Shown piece by piece: positions 51,388-62,230 of a stretch of 64,000 nt of DNA (its first letter is position 1; each line of letters begins with the position of its first letter). The position numbers and the translations under genes are program-made. Below the pieces are notes generated by a model. That model saw only the letters and a list, made by a program, of their open reading frames with translations, was not told the origin of the DNA and did not search any database. This DNA comes from Wolfiporia cocos (Eukaryota; Basidiomycota; Agaricomycetes; Polyporales; Phaeolaceae), in contig JACCLO010000033.1 of assembly GCA_029448655.1 (NCBI GenBank), positions 1 through 64,000 of the forward strand, written 5' to 3'.

Positions 51388-54300
51388 ACTATTACTGTCC
51401 TGTTTTCGAGTGTCGGGGTTGTCCTGACTCTCGTCCTGTGGTAGTCTTTTATCAGCTCCTTGGAGTGCTCCAAGTTCCCCTCGTCTTCCCATGAATTGTC
51501 GGCCGTGGCATAGCCTTTCCACTTGACGAAGTATTGATGCTTCTTTCCTTTCCATCTGTCAGCCAAGATGGCTTCGACCTCGTATTCTTCCTGTCCCTTG
51601 ATGATATCAGGTGGCGGCCGTAAGTAATTGGGTCCGTGCACCCTTGTTTCTTTGAATGGTTTTAGTAAGGCGGCGTGGAATACCGGATGAACTTTCCAGC
51701 TCATTGGTAATTGCAGCCGGTATGTCGTGGGTCCCATCTTTTCTGTGATAGTGAAGGGTCCTTCCCTTTTTGGTGCTAGCTTGTTAGATTCGTAGGGGAT
51801 AGTTAGGTTCTTTGCGTCGAGCCAGACCTTATCCCCTTTCTCAAGCTTCGGCAGTTCTCTGAGGAACCGCCCTGCCATTCTTTTCTGGGCTAATTCATGC
51901 GCGATGAATGCCATCTTTCGCGCCTCTTTGATCTTCTTGATCCTGTCAACAGCTGCCGGGACGTTCCCTACTCGGTCATAGTCTGGGAATCCTCTCGGGA
52001 CATATCCTAGAATTGTTTCAAGTGGCGCAGGTCGGTTTTCAGTTCGTCTGGTGTTGTGTGCGAATTCGACGTCAGGTAGTCGTTGTACCCATTGAAAAGG
52101 GTCGTTCATGCAATAGATACGAAGGTATACTTCGATTTGTTGGTTCATCCTTTCCGTTTGTCCGTCTGTCTGGGGGTGGTACGCTGTGCTCATCGCTGAC
52201 TCTGTCCCCTGCAGTCGGCATAACTCCTTGAAGAGCTTTGATGCGAACTGTGGTCCTCTGTCTGAAATGATTTTTCGGGGGATGCCGTACTGTGAATATA
52301 TTTTTTGATGGAATATTTCCGCAGCCCCTTCGCTCGTGATTGTTTTGTCGCATGGGGTGAGAGAGATGGCCTTGGATAGGCCGTGGTCGACAATCACCAT
52401 CATGGAGTCATACTTTCCGACTCTTGGCAGGTCGGTGACAAAATCAACCAAGCACTGTGAGAAGGGGAGGGCGTCTTCCCGTGTCGGTATTGGCTGCAAA
52501 GGGGGTTTTAGCGGATTCCTATCAGGTTTCATCTGTTGACAGATTGCACAGCCCCGGACGTATTCCGCTATCATTGTTCCCATGTCAGGCCACCAAAAGT
52601 GGGTCTTAACCTGTACTGTTGTACCCCAGATCCCAGGGTGTCCAGCCGGGATCGTGTCGTGGTATTTTGAGATGACGTCCCGTCGAAGGCCCTCGTCCCT
52701 TGGCACGTACATCCTGCCCCTGTAGAGCAGTATCCCATCCGTTTGTTGCCATTCTTCTGCAGTGGTTCTTGCGGGGAATTCGCCTGTGCCCCCTAAAGCG
52801 CGGATCGCCTGTTCCGCAGATTCATCTCGATCGTTGGCGTTCTTGATTCGATCAATGATCGGGATCTGGATTGCATGGACGACGAGTTCGTCTGGAATCA
52901 TGGTGATTCCCTCGTTGTCTTCGTTGCTTTCGTCCAGGTGGTACAACCTGGAAAGCGTGTCGGCCATGACTAGTTTCCTTCCGGGGACGTGCTGCAATTT
53001 CAGGTCGAATTGCGAAAGGAATAGATGCCATCTCGCTTGTCGCCGATTTAGGCGCTGTGCGCTTCTCCAGTACGTCAGGTTCTGATGATCACTTCGAATC
53101 AAGATCCGATGCGGTGCTCCTTCCAATAGGTGCCGCCATTCTTCTAATGCTTGGACTATTCCGAGTAGTTCGCGATCGTAGATTTCGTAGTTCCGTTCTG
53201 TTGATGTCAGGGATTGTGAGAGATATCCCACCGGCTGTTCGCGCCCTGTTTCATCTGTCTGTTTCAGTACTGCTCCTGTGGCGAACTGAGATGCGTCTGT
53301 TTCGAGGATGAATGGTTTCTCCTTGTCTGGTGTTCCCAGTGCGGGCGCCGTCGTGAATGCTTTCTTCATGAATTCGAATGCTTTCTGTTCTTTCTCCGTC
53401 CATTGGAACCCTGTCCCTGTGACCGTTTTTGTGAGGTCTACCAAGGGTCGGGCATGCGTAGAGTAGTGATCGATAAATTTCCGATAGAAGTTCGCAAATC
53501 CTAGGAAGGATCTGACTTCTTTGAGATTTCGGGGAGTCGGCCACTCCTTAATCCCGTTGAGTTTCGCTGGGTCCATCTGGATATTTCCTGGGGTGATGAC
53601 TAGTCGCAGAAATTCGACTCTGTCGACACCGAAAGCGCATTTCTCGGGTTTCACAAAGAGGTGGTTATCCACCAATCTCCGAAGGATCCGCCGCTCCCGT
53701 TCCTTGTGCATTTTCTCGTTTTCTGAGAAAATGAGGATGTCGTCCATATAAACAAGCACCCATCCTTCGAGGATTTCTTCTTTCAGGATTTCGTTCATCA
53801 TTGCCTGAAAGGTCCCGGGTGCATTGCACAATCCGAAAAACATAACCGTGGGCTCGTACAACCCTCGGTTTGTTTTGAAAGCCGCTTTCCATTCGTCTCC
53901 CTTTTTGATTCGCACGTTGTTGTATCCCGCTCTGAGGTCCATTTTTGTGAAGATCTTTGCTCCTTTTAGCTTTTCCAGGAGCTCTGAGATCAGTGGCAAG
54001 GGATAGACGTTCTTGATCGTCCCTTCGTTCAGATATCGATAATCTTGACAGGGTCGTAGGCCGCTGTCTTTCTTTGGGACGAAAAAGAATGGTGACGCCA
54101 TCGGGGATTTTGAAGGGACTATGAATCCCTTGGCCAAGTTTTCTTTTAGGAATTCGTCCAGCGCCTGTTGCTCTTTAGGCGAGAGTGCATAGACTTTGCA
54201 GTCTTTCGGCACGAAATCGGGTTTTAATTCGATCGCGTGGTCCCATGGTCTCGACGGGGGGAACGCTGCTGCGGACTCCTTACTGAACACCTTGGCGAAG

Positions 54301-55334
54301 TCCAGTAGGTGTTTCGGGACCATCTCCTCAATCGTTCGTTCTGGTTCGGGGGTTTTTTGTGCGAATTCCTGGGATTTTGTCAGCGCTTTCCTGACAGCGT
54401 TGATGATTTGTATCTTTGTCCGGAACTTCTTTCGCGTCTCCCCTTTCTTTCCTATGATCCTAGGGTTATCTTTTGCGAAGCGTTGGATCGCTTCGTATTC
54501 TTCGGGAGTATAGAGCCGCTGCGCTGTTTCTTCTGGCTGGTCCGTGGATCCGAACCCTTTCTCCCCTCGTTCTGTTTCATCTAGGTCTTCGACCTCTAAG
54601 ATGTCGGGGGTGAGGTGTCGTTCGAAAATTATCTGGGCTATTCGCATGCCCGGGATAATTCTATGCGCTTTGTTTGAGTAGTTGAAGACGATGGCTCCGA
54701 TGTCTCCCCGGTAGTCCGAGTCTATGATTCCGGCTTGTACTACCAATCCGTGTCTGAGGGTATTGCCTGATCGTCCGGCCAGCCTTCCATACGATCCCTT
54801 CGGGATCTTCATTTTTACTCCTGTGGAGACGAGTTTCCATCCTCCGGCAGGAATCTCGGTTTCTTCTGCGGCGTAAAGGTCATACCCTGCGGCTTCTTGG
54901 GTCCCCCTTGTTGGAATTTTTCCTTTTGGGGCAACTACCATCTCCACTGTATCCATTCGGATCGTGGCTTCCTGTTTCTTTTCTTCTGCCCCTAGTATCG
55001 ATCGTACATCGACTGTTTGGTCCTTCCAGTCGATTGTGGGGTTTTCGTCTTTTAGCCATCCATACCCTAGAATCATATTTTCTGTTCCGATTGATCCTAC
55101 CAGGAATCGGACTTTTCGCGTTTTCTGGGTCTTCGGATATCGTAGTAGTATGGTGGCTTCTCGGTCTATTCGCCCATCTTTGTTTTCTGTTCCGTCAACA
55201 TTTTTGACGATGATCGGGTTCTTCAAGGGTTGCGTGGGCACCTTGTATTTTTCTACCACTCTGCTGTGGATCAGGTTCGACATTGCTCCTGAGTCGATTA
55301 GTGCATTGCACTTCACGGGTTTTGCCAGCGTCAT
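50385..55334 (-). CDS. pol: D2 Pol polyprotein: PR, dUTPase, RT, RNase H, integrase, chromodomain
   Basis: 1649 codons from the first Met; the frame extends upstream to overlap the gag end (LGGKPTVLPSEKAAHV) and lies -1 to gag. Approximate residues: protease IDSGAMSN (13-20); dUTPase 128-264; RT 345-555 with YMDD at 529-532; RNase H 675-800 (ETDASQFATG); integrase zinc site 892-934; DDE core 963-1062 (VDFVTDLP, ISDRGPQF, QTDGQTERMNQ); chromodomain 1250-1298 (YFVKWKGYATADNSWED); and a long C-terminal extension. No stop or frameshift is seen. All catalytic motifs are present. Expression probably needs a -1 frameshift near TTTTGCCTAG (55424-55433) or an equivalent mechanism. It is the best-preserved pol in the window. 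Confidence 0.93.
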   Translation of the reverse strand: MTLAKPVKCNALIDSGAMSNLIHSRVVEKYKVPTQPLKNPIIVKNVDGTENKDGRIDREATILLRYPKTQKTRKVRFLVGSIGTENMILGYGWLKDENPTIDWKDQTVDVRSILGAEEKKQEATIRMDTVEMVVAPKGKIPTRGTQEAAGYDLYAAEETEIPAGGWKLVSTGVKMKIPKGSYGRLAGRSGNTLRHGLVVQAGIIDSDYRGDIGAIVFNYSNKAHRIIPGMRIAQIIFERHLTPDILEVEDLDETERGEKGFGSTDQPEETAQRLYTPEEYEAIQRFAKDNPRIIGKKGETRKKFRTKIQIINAVRKALTKSQEFAQKTPEPERTIEEMVPKHLLDFAKVFSKESAAAFPPSRPWDHAIELKPDFVPKDCKVYALSPKEQQALDEFLKENLAKGFIVPSKSPMASPFFFVPKKDSGLRPCQDYRYLNEGTIKNVYPLPLISELLEKLKGAKIFTKMDLRAGYNNVRIKKGDEWKAAFKTNRGLYEPTVMFFGLCNAPGTFQAMMNEILKEEILEGWVLVYMDDILIFSENEKMHKERERRILRRLVDNHLFVKPEKCAFGVDRVEFLRLVITPGNIQMDPAKLNGIKEWPTPRNLKEVRSFLGFANFYRKFIDHYSTHARPLVDLTKTVTGTGFQWTEKEQKAFEFMKKAFTTAPALGTPDKEKPFILETDASQFATGAVLKQTDETGREQPVGYLSQSLTSTERNYEIYDRELLGIVQALEEWRHLLEGAPHRILIRSDHQNLTYWRSAQRLNRRQARWHLFLSQFDLKLQHVPGRKLVMADTLSRLYHLDESNEDNEGITMIPDELVVHAIQIPIIDRIKNANDRDESAEQAIRALGGTGEFPARTTAEEWQQTDGILLYRGRMYVPRDEGLRRDVISKYHDTIPAGHPGIWGTTVQVKTHFWWPDMGTMIAEYVRGCAICQQMKPDRNPLKPPLQPIPTREDALPFSQCLVDFVTDLPRVGKYDSMMVIVDHGLSKAISLTPCDKTITSEGAAEIFHQKIYSQYGIPRKIISDRGPQFASKLFKELCRLQGTESAMSTAYHPQTDGQTERMNQQIEVYLRIYCMNDPFQWVQRLPDVEFAHNTRRTENRPAPLETILGYVPRGFPDYDRVGNVPAAVDRIKKIKEARKMAFIAHELAQKRMAGRFLRELPKLEKGDKVWLDAKNLTIPYESNKLAPKREGPFTITEKMGPTTYRLQLPMSWKVHPVFHAALLKPFKETRVHGPNYLRPPPDIIKGQEEYEVEAILADRWKGKKHQYFVKWKGYATADNSWEDEGNLEHSKELIKDYHRTRVRTTPTLENRTVIVCRRLATSSPAVPRPPAMQIVEKADREVRHQEGTPPSICRLDTPSSGTGPRDLLLAEPMAGRPSSTSRRTSPTSTARTRTSPRTSSEWRGRSERRERDSSYSPTDLSTDWPPPRRPDYDTRSTTSRIASTLLPVDPNTHRDPPAFSPPTNDAELQGRLILWRAIEYYFRCLPRLRGPAEQELETRRHVFLVWEATGDVNHLHARRALGLPQRDSEERIARRLFDDLLQCRVLPARSLSEVRGSTNETPPPYPHGPRETSTEPHTTGGTNITNTSTISLPYGYQRGPHPSSRVDNVDPLTTGSSTAPIIFAELVDSINQVIDRMNAANTSYGELL
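54543..54953 (-). other. dUTPase domain within D2 Pol, between protease and RT
   Basis: Five dUTPase motifs in order: AAGYDLYAAE, GRLAGRSGNT, AGIIDSDYRGDIG, GMRIAQIIFE and ERGEKGFGSTD. The Tyr-containing substrate strand (motif 3) and the C-terminal Gly-rich motif are intact. The domain is about 137 residues, normal for a trimeric dUTPase subunit. Its position directly after the protease and before RT differs from element A. Confidence 0.92.
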
Positions 55335-55423
55335 GATTACCGGGATGAAGAGGGATCGATTCTTCTCGAACGAGGTAATTACATGCGCTGCTTTCTCGGA
55401 GGGTAAGACCGTGGGCTTCCCTC

Positions 55424-57271
55424 CTAGGCAAAATCCTGTTCTTCTACGAGCCGTGCTAGGAGCTCGGGGTTCTTGGCTTTCAGAGCCCTAATTGCTGTGA
55501 CCGCTCTGTTAGCGGTGATGTATTCAGTCTCTTCCTCAGAGACTTCTTCAATGCGAGCTTCTTGCTCGGCTTCTTCTTCTTCGGTCTTTCGAGTAGTCCG
55601 CCTAGGGCGGGCTGGCTTCCTCGGCCTCTTCGGACAGTCTCGCGACATATGCCCTGGCTGATGACAGGTGAAACATTTTCCCTTCTTGATGTGATCGTCC
55701 CTTTCCTGGGTGGTCATTCGATCTACATCCATCGCATTCGGATCTTTCGGTGCGGTTGTCTGTGGGGCACTAGTGCGTCTGTTATTCTGGTTCGAGGCTT
55801 GCCAAGCCTTTTTCTTGACAAACGGTCTGTCCCGTTTCAAGAATATCTTGTATGTATTTTCATAATATGAGGCAGCGGACTGCCATTCATCGATGGTCGC
55901 TGGTAGCGGCCGAACGCCGATGATGTATCGGGTCGTATGTTCAGGTAACCCTTTCTCGAAGAGGGTTATGAGCAACGCATTTCCGTCCGCGCTGTATCGA
56001 TCGTACTGGGCCTTTCCGGCCAAGTTGTTGAACTCGGTGATATAATCATCGATGTCCTTCTTGTCCTGGGTTACGTCCAGGATTTTCTTCCGCGCCTTCT
56101 GTACCTCTTCGATGGCTCCAAAGGCTTTCTGGAAGTCTGCATCAAACTGTGCAAGACTGGGCGGGAAGAATCGTTTCGACTGGGGGTTCGTATAAACCCG
56201 GTGATAATTCTGTTTCCATTGGCCTGTTTTCCCCTTGTTTGAAATATAAGAGAGGATAAAGATCACTCTCTGAACGTCGTTCTGGAATGACGTTTCGTAC
56301 ATCGTAAACCAGGAATTGCACTGGTTTATGAAGTTCTGCATGTCGGATCGTTCCCCGTCAAATACGTCTGGGGGATTGATTTTTATCATTGGGGGTCGAT
56401 AGTACGGGTTCGGCGCCGGAGGTTGAGGCTGCGGCGCATTCGGTGGTGGAGGCCCTCCTGAGGGTCCTCCTCCTCCCGGGTATCCTCCACCCGGGTTCCC
56501 TGGGTTTCCTCCGGGGTTCCCTGGGTTCCCTCCAGGGTTTCCTCCTCCGGGGTTCACGGGGGTCCCTCCTCCGAGTCCTCCAGGAGGGGGGGCATTCCCT
56601 CCTCCGAGTCCGAAGTTTCCTCCCAGTCCTCCTCCGCTTGTACCTGCGGAGGTTCGTCCAAATAGGCCTGAAGGCCATGTTCCTGGGTTTGTCGTTCCCA
56701 TTCCTCCGCTTGGGCTAGTCCAAGACGGATTTCCTCCGCTACCCATTCCGGGTGCGTTCTGTGGGGGGCTTCCAAAGAGGTTTGCTCCTCCAGCCATAGG
56801 ACCCAATCCCACTCTGCGCAAAAGCAGATATAAATCCTGGAGGGTCCTGTCCTCCGGTCTGGCTGTTATCTGTTCCTGTAAAGTTTCCAGGATTTCTCCC
56901 ATCATCTCCGATGCGCTCAATTCCTGCCATTCCTGTGGCGCCCGAAGGCTGATTCGTATTTCCATCGGCATCGAAGGTTCTGTTGATGGTTTCGGTTTCG
57001 TTTTCGGTCAACGTCGCGGTTGACATCGGAGGGATTTCTCCGAATCGTTCGAACGCTTCACGCGTTATTTCCCAAGCGGTCGTTCCTGCGGAGGGGTATA
57101 CTTGTACCCACTTCGATGCCCTATCTTCTCTGGGATGACAACAATTCCTCCGTGGTTACGGAAGGCTCCAATGGTGTCAGTCCACTCGTATTGGTTGAGT
57201 CTGTAGACTCCCTGAATGTCCTCGGGCAAGAGTTCAATCAGTCGTGCTGGGAATTCTGGTCCAAATATCAT
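55424..57271 (-). pseudogene. gag: D2 Gag (intact C-terminal 500 codons; N-terminal frame broken)
   Basis: The 5' frame starts MIFGPEFPARLIELLP at 57271. It is lost near 57133, where D2 lacks one C present in D1 (TCTCTGGGATG versus TCTCTGCGGATG). It returns as MSTATLTENETETIN. Near 56800 an extra G moves translation from SGIGS to the frame of MAGGANLFGSPPQNAPGMG. From there the Gly/Pro-rich stretch, capsid-like domain (DVFDGERSDMQNFINQC), knuckle (CFTCHQPGHMSRDC) and acidic tail to 55424 are intact. A 515-codon open frame beginning MPMEIRISLRAPQEW crosses this region. Its first 55 or so codons are probably out of the true frame. This copy therefore likely lacks a complete Gag. Confidence 0.7.
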
Positions 57272-57305
57272 GTGCCCTTACACCGTGGTAGGTGAGGGTG
57301 TGATA

Positions 57306-57316
57306 AGCTCGACCTT
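57306..57316 (-). promoter_or_regulatory. Self-priming primer-binding site of D2
   Basis: On the minus strand AAGGTCGAGCT, 1 nt after the LTR. It is complementary to AGCTCGACCTT (minus strand of 57639-57649), which begins about 35 bp after TATATAAA (minus strand of 57677-57684). Confidence 0.8.
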
Positions 57317-57317
57317 C

Positions 57318-58023
57318 TGTTACGGGTCGAATACCCGTTCGTATATTCGAATTGCGAATATAGATCGTTCTTCTGCACGTAGGGCCGTATAGCCGTATGC
57401 AAGGCAAATACTCGTTAGATGCCTTCGGGTCCTAAGTGAAGTCCTTAGGAGATCGGTTAATATCCAATGCGCGTTAGAGGATATAATCTGTTCAGGTGCG
57501 AGTCGAATATAGGACTCGCCTAAGTCCGAGAAGTCAGTGTGCACTTCGAGGACTTAGTCGTTCGATTGCTCGAGTGAGAAATACTGAGCGTAGTTTCCTA
57601 CGTTTGAGAACGAGTATAAGACTTCTTGTTTATACAACAAGGTCGAGCTGAAGAGCCTCGACAGTAAGTACATGAGTTTATATACTACGTTAGGTTTTAG
57701 GGGTCATGTCTGTCCCAGATGTCACCGATACTATCTACGCTATAGTCCCAAACGTTTGATAAGTATGTAGTGATATGTCTGAGACGATAGATAGGAATGA
57801 TGGCGGTTGAACGCCATCTATCAGCTAATAAATGTTGGACATGAAACGGTGGCAGAGTTGGATCTGCCAAAGATGAAACGAGCCTTATCAACTAGTACAA
57901 CTGGGGATGCGCCCAGTAGAGTCACGAGTAGCCAGGGCAGTTGGTTGGGCAACAAGTCCCTGTATCGTATTTACCTGGTGGTGAGTTCTGCCAGCGTTCG
58001 AAAAATTCAAAATAACCGTAACA
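57318..58023 (-). repeat. 5' LTR of D2
   Basis: 706 bp, TGTTACGGGTCGAATACC...AATAACCGTAACA on the plus strand. Differs from 49563-50271 at many sites, mostly transitions, plus a 5-bp deletion in GAATATAGGACTC. Confidence 0.95.
57639..57684 (-). promoter_or_regulatory. D2 promoter: TATA box and predicted mRNA 5' end
   Basis: TATATAAA on the minus strand of 57677-57684; AGCTCGACCTT on the minus strand of 57639-57649 marks the predicted start by spacing and by its match to the PBS. Confidence 0.65.
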
Positions 58024-58028
58024 ATTGC

Positions 58029-58190
58029 TAACGAGAACAGTTGCACGGCCACGTACCTATGTCAAGGGTCCAGACGTGATGAGCAAATCTGCAAACACAA
58101 AGCAGCGGTATCAGAAGACGTGGAGAAATCAGACAGACTTGACTCACTTTGGTTTCAAGAGCTTTGCTGCTGCATCTCATCAGCAAAAAA
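58029..58190 (+). pseudogene. T2 transposase N-terminal fragment, right of D2
   Basis: Continues the frame from 49562: VARPRTYVKGPDVMSKSANT, then QRYQKTWRNQTDLTHFGF. This resembles the basic N-terminal segment seen in this transposase family. The next exon boundary is not defined. Confidence 0.5.
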
Positions 58191-60181
58191 GCGGGATAAA
58201 ATTATGCACATATAAGGCATGCAAGTGGTTGCAACGGTTTGAGCACCATACATGCTTATGTAAGGCATCATATGCCGCCACAATGGTTGCATGTCCTCAC
58301 ATGTATCATAGGTATAATGTATGAGCATGCACATGCATATATGCAGTTCAATGATATCTAGAAGACGAATGTTGATATACTATGCTGATACATGTAGTCT
58401 TGGGTGTTGTATGTGTATCTAGATAGTTTCCAGTCCTACATCCTAATTGTATTAACATACAGGAGCATTACATGCACATATATGATGCATAATTGACATA
58501 TAGGAAAATTTTGTGCACATATATACAGCTCAAAGTTGCATAATGTAGGTTATTACATGATGCATCGACACGAACACAGCTGCATCGAGCTTCATCTCTT
58601 CTGGACTCTCTTATCCCTCCGTTGTGGAGGAGAAGCACGCCGCACAGCTCTTTTTACTATTATGGTATGTTTTTATCGTACTGCACTATCATATTCCTCT
58701 CGACTCTACCAGCGCGCAAGCTATGTCCCGTGGATATGTTTAACTAACGCTACATAGAGCTGTTGATGATCTAGACCGATGTTCCCACACTCGAGGGTGG
58801 TGAGATGCGCACATAAATAGGGCACGGTCTATGATCAGCCAATCGCACTCGAGCAACTGCGCATTGTGTTTGACATGTCTAGAGGTAAAGCGGACATGTC
58901 TGTGCCGATGATGCAGCCCCAGCTCATTTGTACTACTATGGCAAATCCCTTACTCGCTTATGGACCGTTTTCGCTTCCTTTTGTCATAATTTCTGTTCTG
59001 TCACTTTTCAATCGGTTCTCGAATTTCTGTTCAATGTAACCCAAAATCTGGGCTGTTGACACATTGTAATCTATCTCTCTTTCCCCACTTTTCGTACTAG
59101 CTCGACTCTGAGACTTGGCGAGGTGATGCCATCCCCTCAAGCTACAAGAGTAGCCAAACATTTAGTGCAAGTAGAAGGTCACCAGTAAGCACGATTAGTC
59201 ATATAGTTTGTTTGTTTTATTTCGTCTTTCTACGTATATCCGTTACGCAACTGCTCACATCGTTGCAGCCATCGTTCTGTTGTGTGGGTTTGTTTGCATT
59301 CCCGCATATCCCCTCTCTCGGTCTCTAGCACATATAGTCAGTGACCTGCTTTTTGCTGCATCTCCACCTTTCTCTCCCACATTGTATGCAGCTGTGTTCA
59401 TTGTGCTCCTCACTTCCCCCCCTCCTGCCCTGCACCAGCAATGAAAACAATACAGAATACTTGTCTGCTCACACATACTGTAGAATTTTAGGCCATGTCG
59501 TACCGCAACTGCGCCTTACTGAAACCAGGGTCTATGCTCAAGTCTGGTAGGCTCATGGACTCAAATGAGCACCGGTACGCACATCCCCAAATCGCTTATA
59601 TGCTCATGTGCTCCTCTACATTTCAGATTTGCATTGTGCGACTTCTGATACATGTGTCCCCTTACTCAACTGTATGTGTACTGTGGCGACAATATTGCAT
59701 AATGCACCCCACTCAATATGTACACTTTTCAGCGTGCACTGTAGAATTTCAGTCACCTAAATTAATTTACCAGAACTGCAGCTGTGCCCCGGTACGTTCA
59801 AGCACGAGCGCTACTTCGAGTTCATAAAAGGCGGTAGCATACTGTAATTTAGGACAAGTATTCAATATATACCATTTTAAGATTTGATCCGCTGGTAATG
59901 AATGTGAATATGCATTTCGTCAGTGCCTAGCTAGGATGCATACAATGTTTAAAGCACAATATATGCGCTCACAATCATGTGCCAGTCAATATATGTGAAT
60001 AAAATCTAGCATACATCATATATACACTGCAATACTTGCCGGTATTGGGAATGACGTAGGAGCCTGACGTGCACATACAATGTGTCACAATAACTCTGAT
60101 ACCATATATTGCATGCAGACAATATATGTACATGCATGCACATAGATTCCCATATATGCAGCCGGGGTTTTTGCTGATGCT
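58191..60181. other. Unexplained 2-kb interior of T2
   Basis: AT-rich, no supported coding. It may be a large intron, a further decayed insertion, or sequence captured by T2. I found no TIR or LTR pair inside it by eye. Confidence 0.5.
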
Positions 60182-62230
60182 GTGCAGAAGATATCCTCAC
60201 GATTACAGTCTGCAGCACAAACACTGCATGGCCATGCATTACAGCAGACGAAGCTCACCATGCCATCCCATACCTTATCTCCTGCAATCACCACTCTTCC
60301 AATGGCCGATGCATGTGAGAATAGGCTTGAAGGCAATCTCCGGGATGGTGAAGATGCAGCCCAGGGCAGCACAGCATCACATAGAGAGAGTGAGCCAATT
60401 GAAGAGGGCGAAGCTCCAGCTCCTGCAAGTGGGAGTGCAGAGGAGATCCGAGTGGACAGAGATGTCGATGAGAGCTGGGAAGACGAGCTGATAGAGGAGG
60501 TCCAAGGGCGATCCAAGACCCATGATTGGTCGCTGCTTCGAAAGAAGCTCAAAGACGATCTGCAGAACAAGAGCAGGACATTACCTTGGACCTGGGTGAA
60601 CCAGTTCATGATTCTCATCAACTTCACTACACTTTGGCTCAAAGGCTTCTCCAGGATCGACTTGAGCTTGCAGATCGCACGTCAGTGGCACAAGGGTAGC
60701 GGCAATTGGTTTGCACGCCACTACCAGCTATTCGAAGTGCTGCCAATTGAGAAATGTGGAGGTTCAGCAAATGCACATTCACGGCTACACAATGAAGCTG
60801 TTCAGAAGCGCACACAGGACTGGCTCGTCACTCAGCCTATTGGTAAAGTCACTCCACGCAGACTCAGGGACACACTCAACTCTATCATATTTCCTGATCT
60901 CAACATTTTCCCAAAGGCGCCACTTGGTGATCGCACTGCTCGTAGATGGCTCATTAGACTCGGGTGGAGGAGAGCGGTTGTGTGGAAGGGTGTCTACATG
61001 GATGGTTATGAGCATGCAGATGTGATCAAGTATTGTCAAGATGTTTTCCTACCACTTATGGCAAGCCTCAAACGCTGTATGGTGAGGTTTGAGGGTCCTG
61101 AACTCGTGCACATTGAGCCAGAGCTGCATGAAGGTGAGGTTGAGGTGAAAGCTTACTGGCATGACAAGTCAATCTTTCATGTAAATGACGAGGCTCGAAA
61201 TCTTTGGTATGCATGTGATCATCTTTCAGATTCATTCATTAGCTGATCTGTATATAGGCTCCATGATGGTGAGCAGCCACTGAGGAAGAAGGGCAGGGGG
61301 CGGCTTATTTATGTGTCCGACTTCATCTGTGAGGAGACTGGATGCTTAGTAATTCATGGTGACAGTGGAGAGATTGTCAAAGATGCCCGCCACATAATTT
61401 ATCCAGGCTCTAACACTGATGCCTGGTGGGATAGCGACCAATTACTGGCACAGGTCAAGGAAGCCATCAAAATCCAAAATGAAGCATATCCAGGCAAGAA
61501 GGCTTGCTGGATATTTTATCAGTCATCAAACCATGCTGCTCTTCCTCCAGATGCTCTCCGGGCATTTGACATGAATAAATCGGACGGAGGCAAGCAGCAC
61601 AAGCAGCACGATACATTTATTCCCACATCTAACCCTGTCATTGTCCTTTGCGGACTTCCTCAGAAGATGACAACACTGGCAGGCAAGCCAAAAGGCCTAA
61701 TAACTGTACTTGAAGAACGTGGTTTCGATGTCAGCAAGCTCTGTGCAAAATGTTCCCCAGTATGTCCTTTCGAGAGCGAGAACTGTTGCATGGCACGGCT
61801 GCTTAGTCAGCAAGACGACTTCATGAATCAGCCATCAATGCTTGAGACAATGATTCAAGAGGCAGGGCACTATTGTGTCTTCTTGCCTAAGTTCCATTGC
61901 AAGCTTAACCCATTAGAAACGGTGCGCATTTTTCAGAATTGATCTTAGTGTCTTAGAATTGATTTATATCAGTATTGGGGTTGGTGCAAGTATCGTTACA
62001 GGGAGATATCTAAGCCAACATTTGCAGATGCAAAGCGCACCGCTGTTGAAGTATTAGATGCTTGCCCGGTTGAGGTGATCAGACATTTTATAAATAGGTC
62101 TTGGAGATTTCTAAGTGCTTATCGACTTGGGCTGACGGAGAAGGCGGTGGCGTGGGCTGTGCAGAAGCAGAAACGGCATCACCAGGTTTCTGAGCAGGCA
62201 ATGTGGGCTATAGAATCGAGTATGAAGTAG
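60182..62230 (+). pseudogene. T2 DDE transposase, main exons (second catalytic Asp replaced by Tyr)
   Basis: Exons about 60182-61206, 61259-61921 and 61973-62230. Introns are 61207-61258 (GTATGC/TATATAG) and 61922-61972 (GTGCGC/ATATCAG). After an acidic N-terminus come the helix-turn-helix part (WVNQFMILINFTTLWLKGFS, GDRTARRWLIRLGWRR), VYMDGYEHADVIKY, and the first catalytic Asp in YWHDKSIFHVNDE. Then KKGRGRLIYVSDFI, CWIFYQSSNHAALPPDAL and the catalytic Glu in LPKFHCKLNPLE follow. YWGWCKYRYRE and the C-terminal helices close the protein. In the family the second catalytic Asp stands where this copy has Tyr (IFYQSSNH), so it should be inactive. Family placement (IS630/Tc1-mariner-like, TA target) rests on motif recognition. 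Confidence 0.78.

Larger units (their letters stand above)
49563..58023 (-). mobile_element. Ty3/gypsy chromodomain element D2 with internal dUTPase (pol intact)
   Basis: LTRs 49563-50271 (709 bp) and 57318-58023 (706 bp). TSD attgc at 49558-49562 and 58024-58028. Minus-strand coding: gag region 57271-55424, pol 55334-50385 as one 1649-codon frame, overlapping ORF3 51387-50326. The LTRs differ at roughly forty positions by eye, many more than in D1. It lies inside the transposase gene of T2. Confidence 0.96.
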
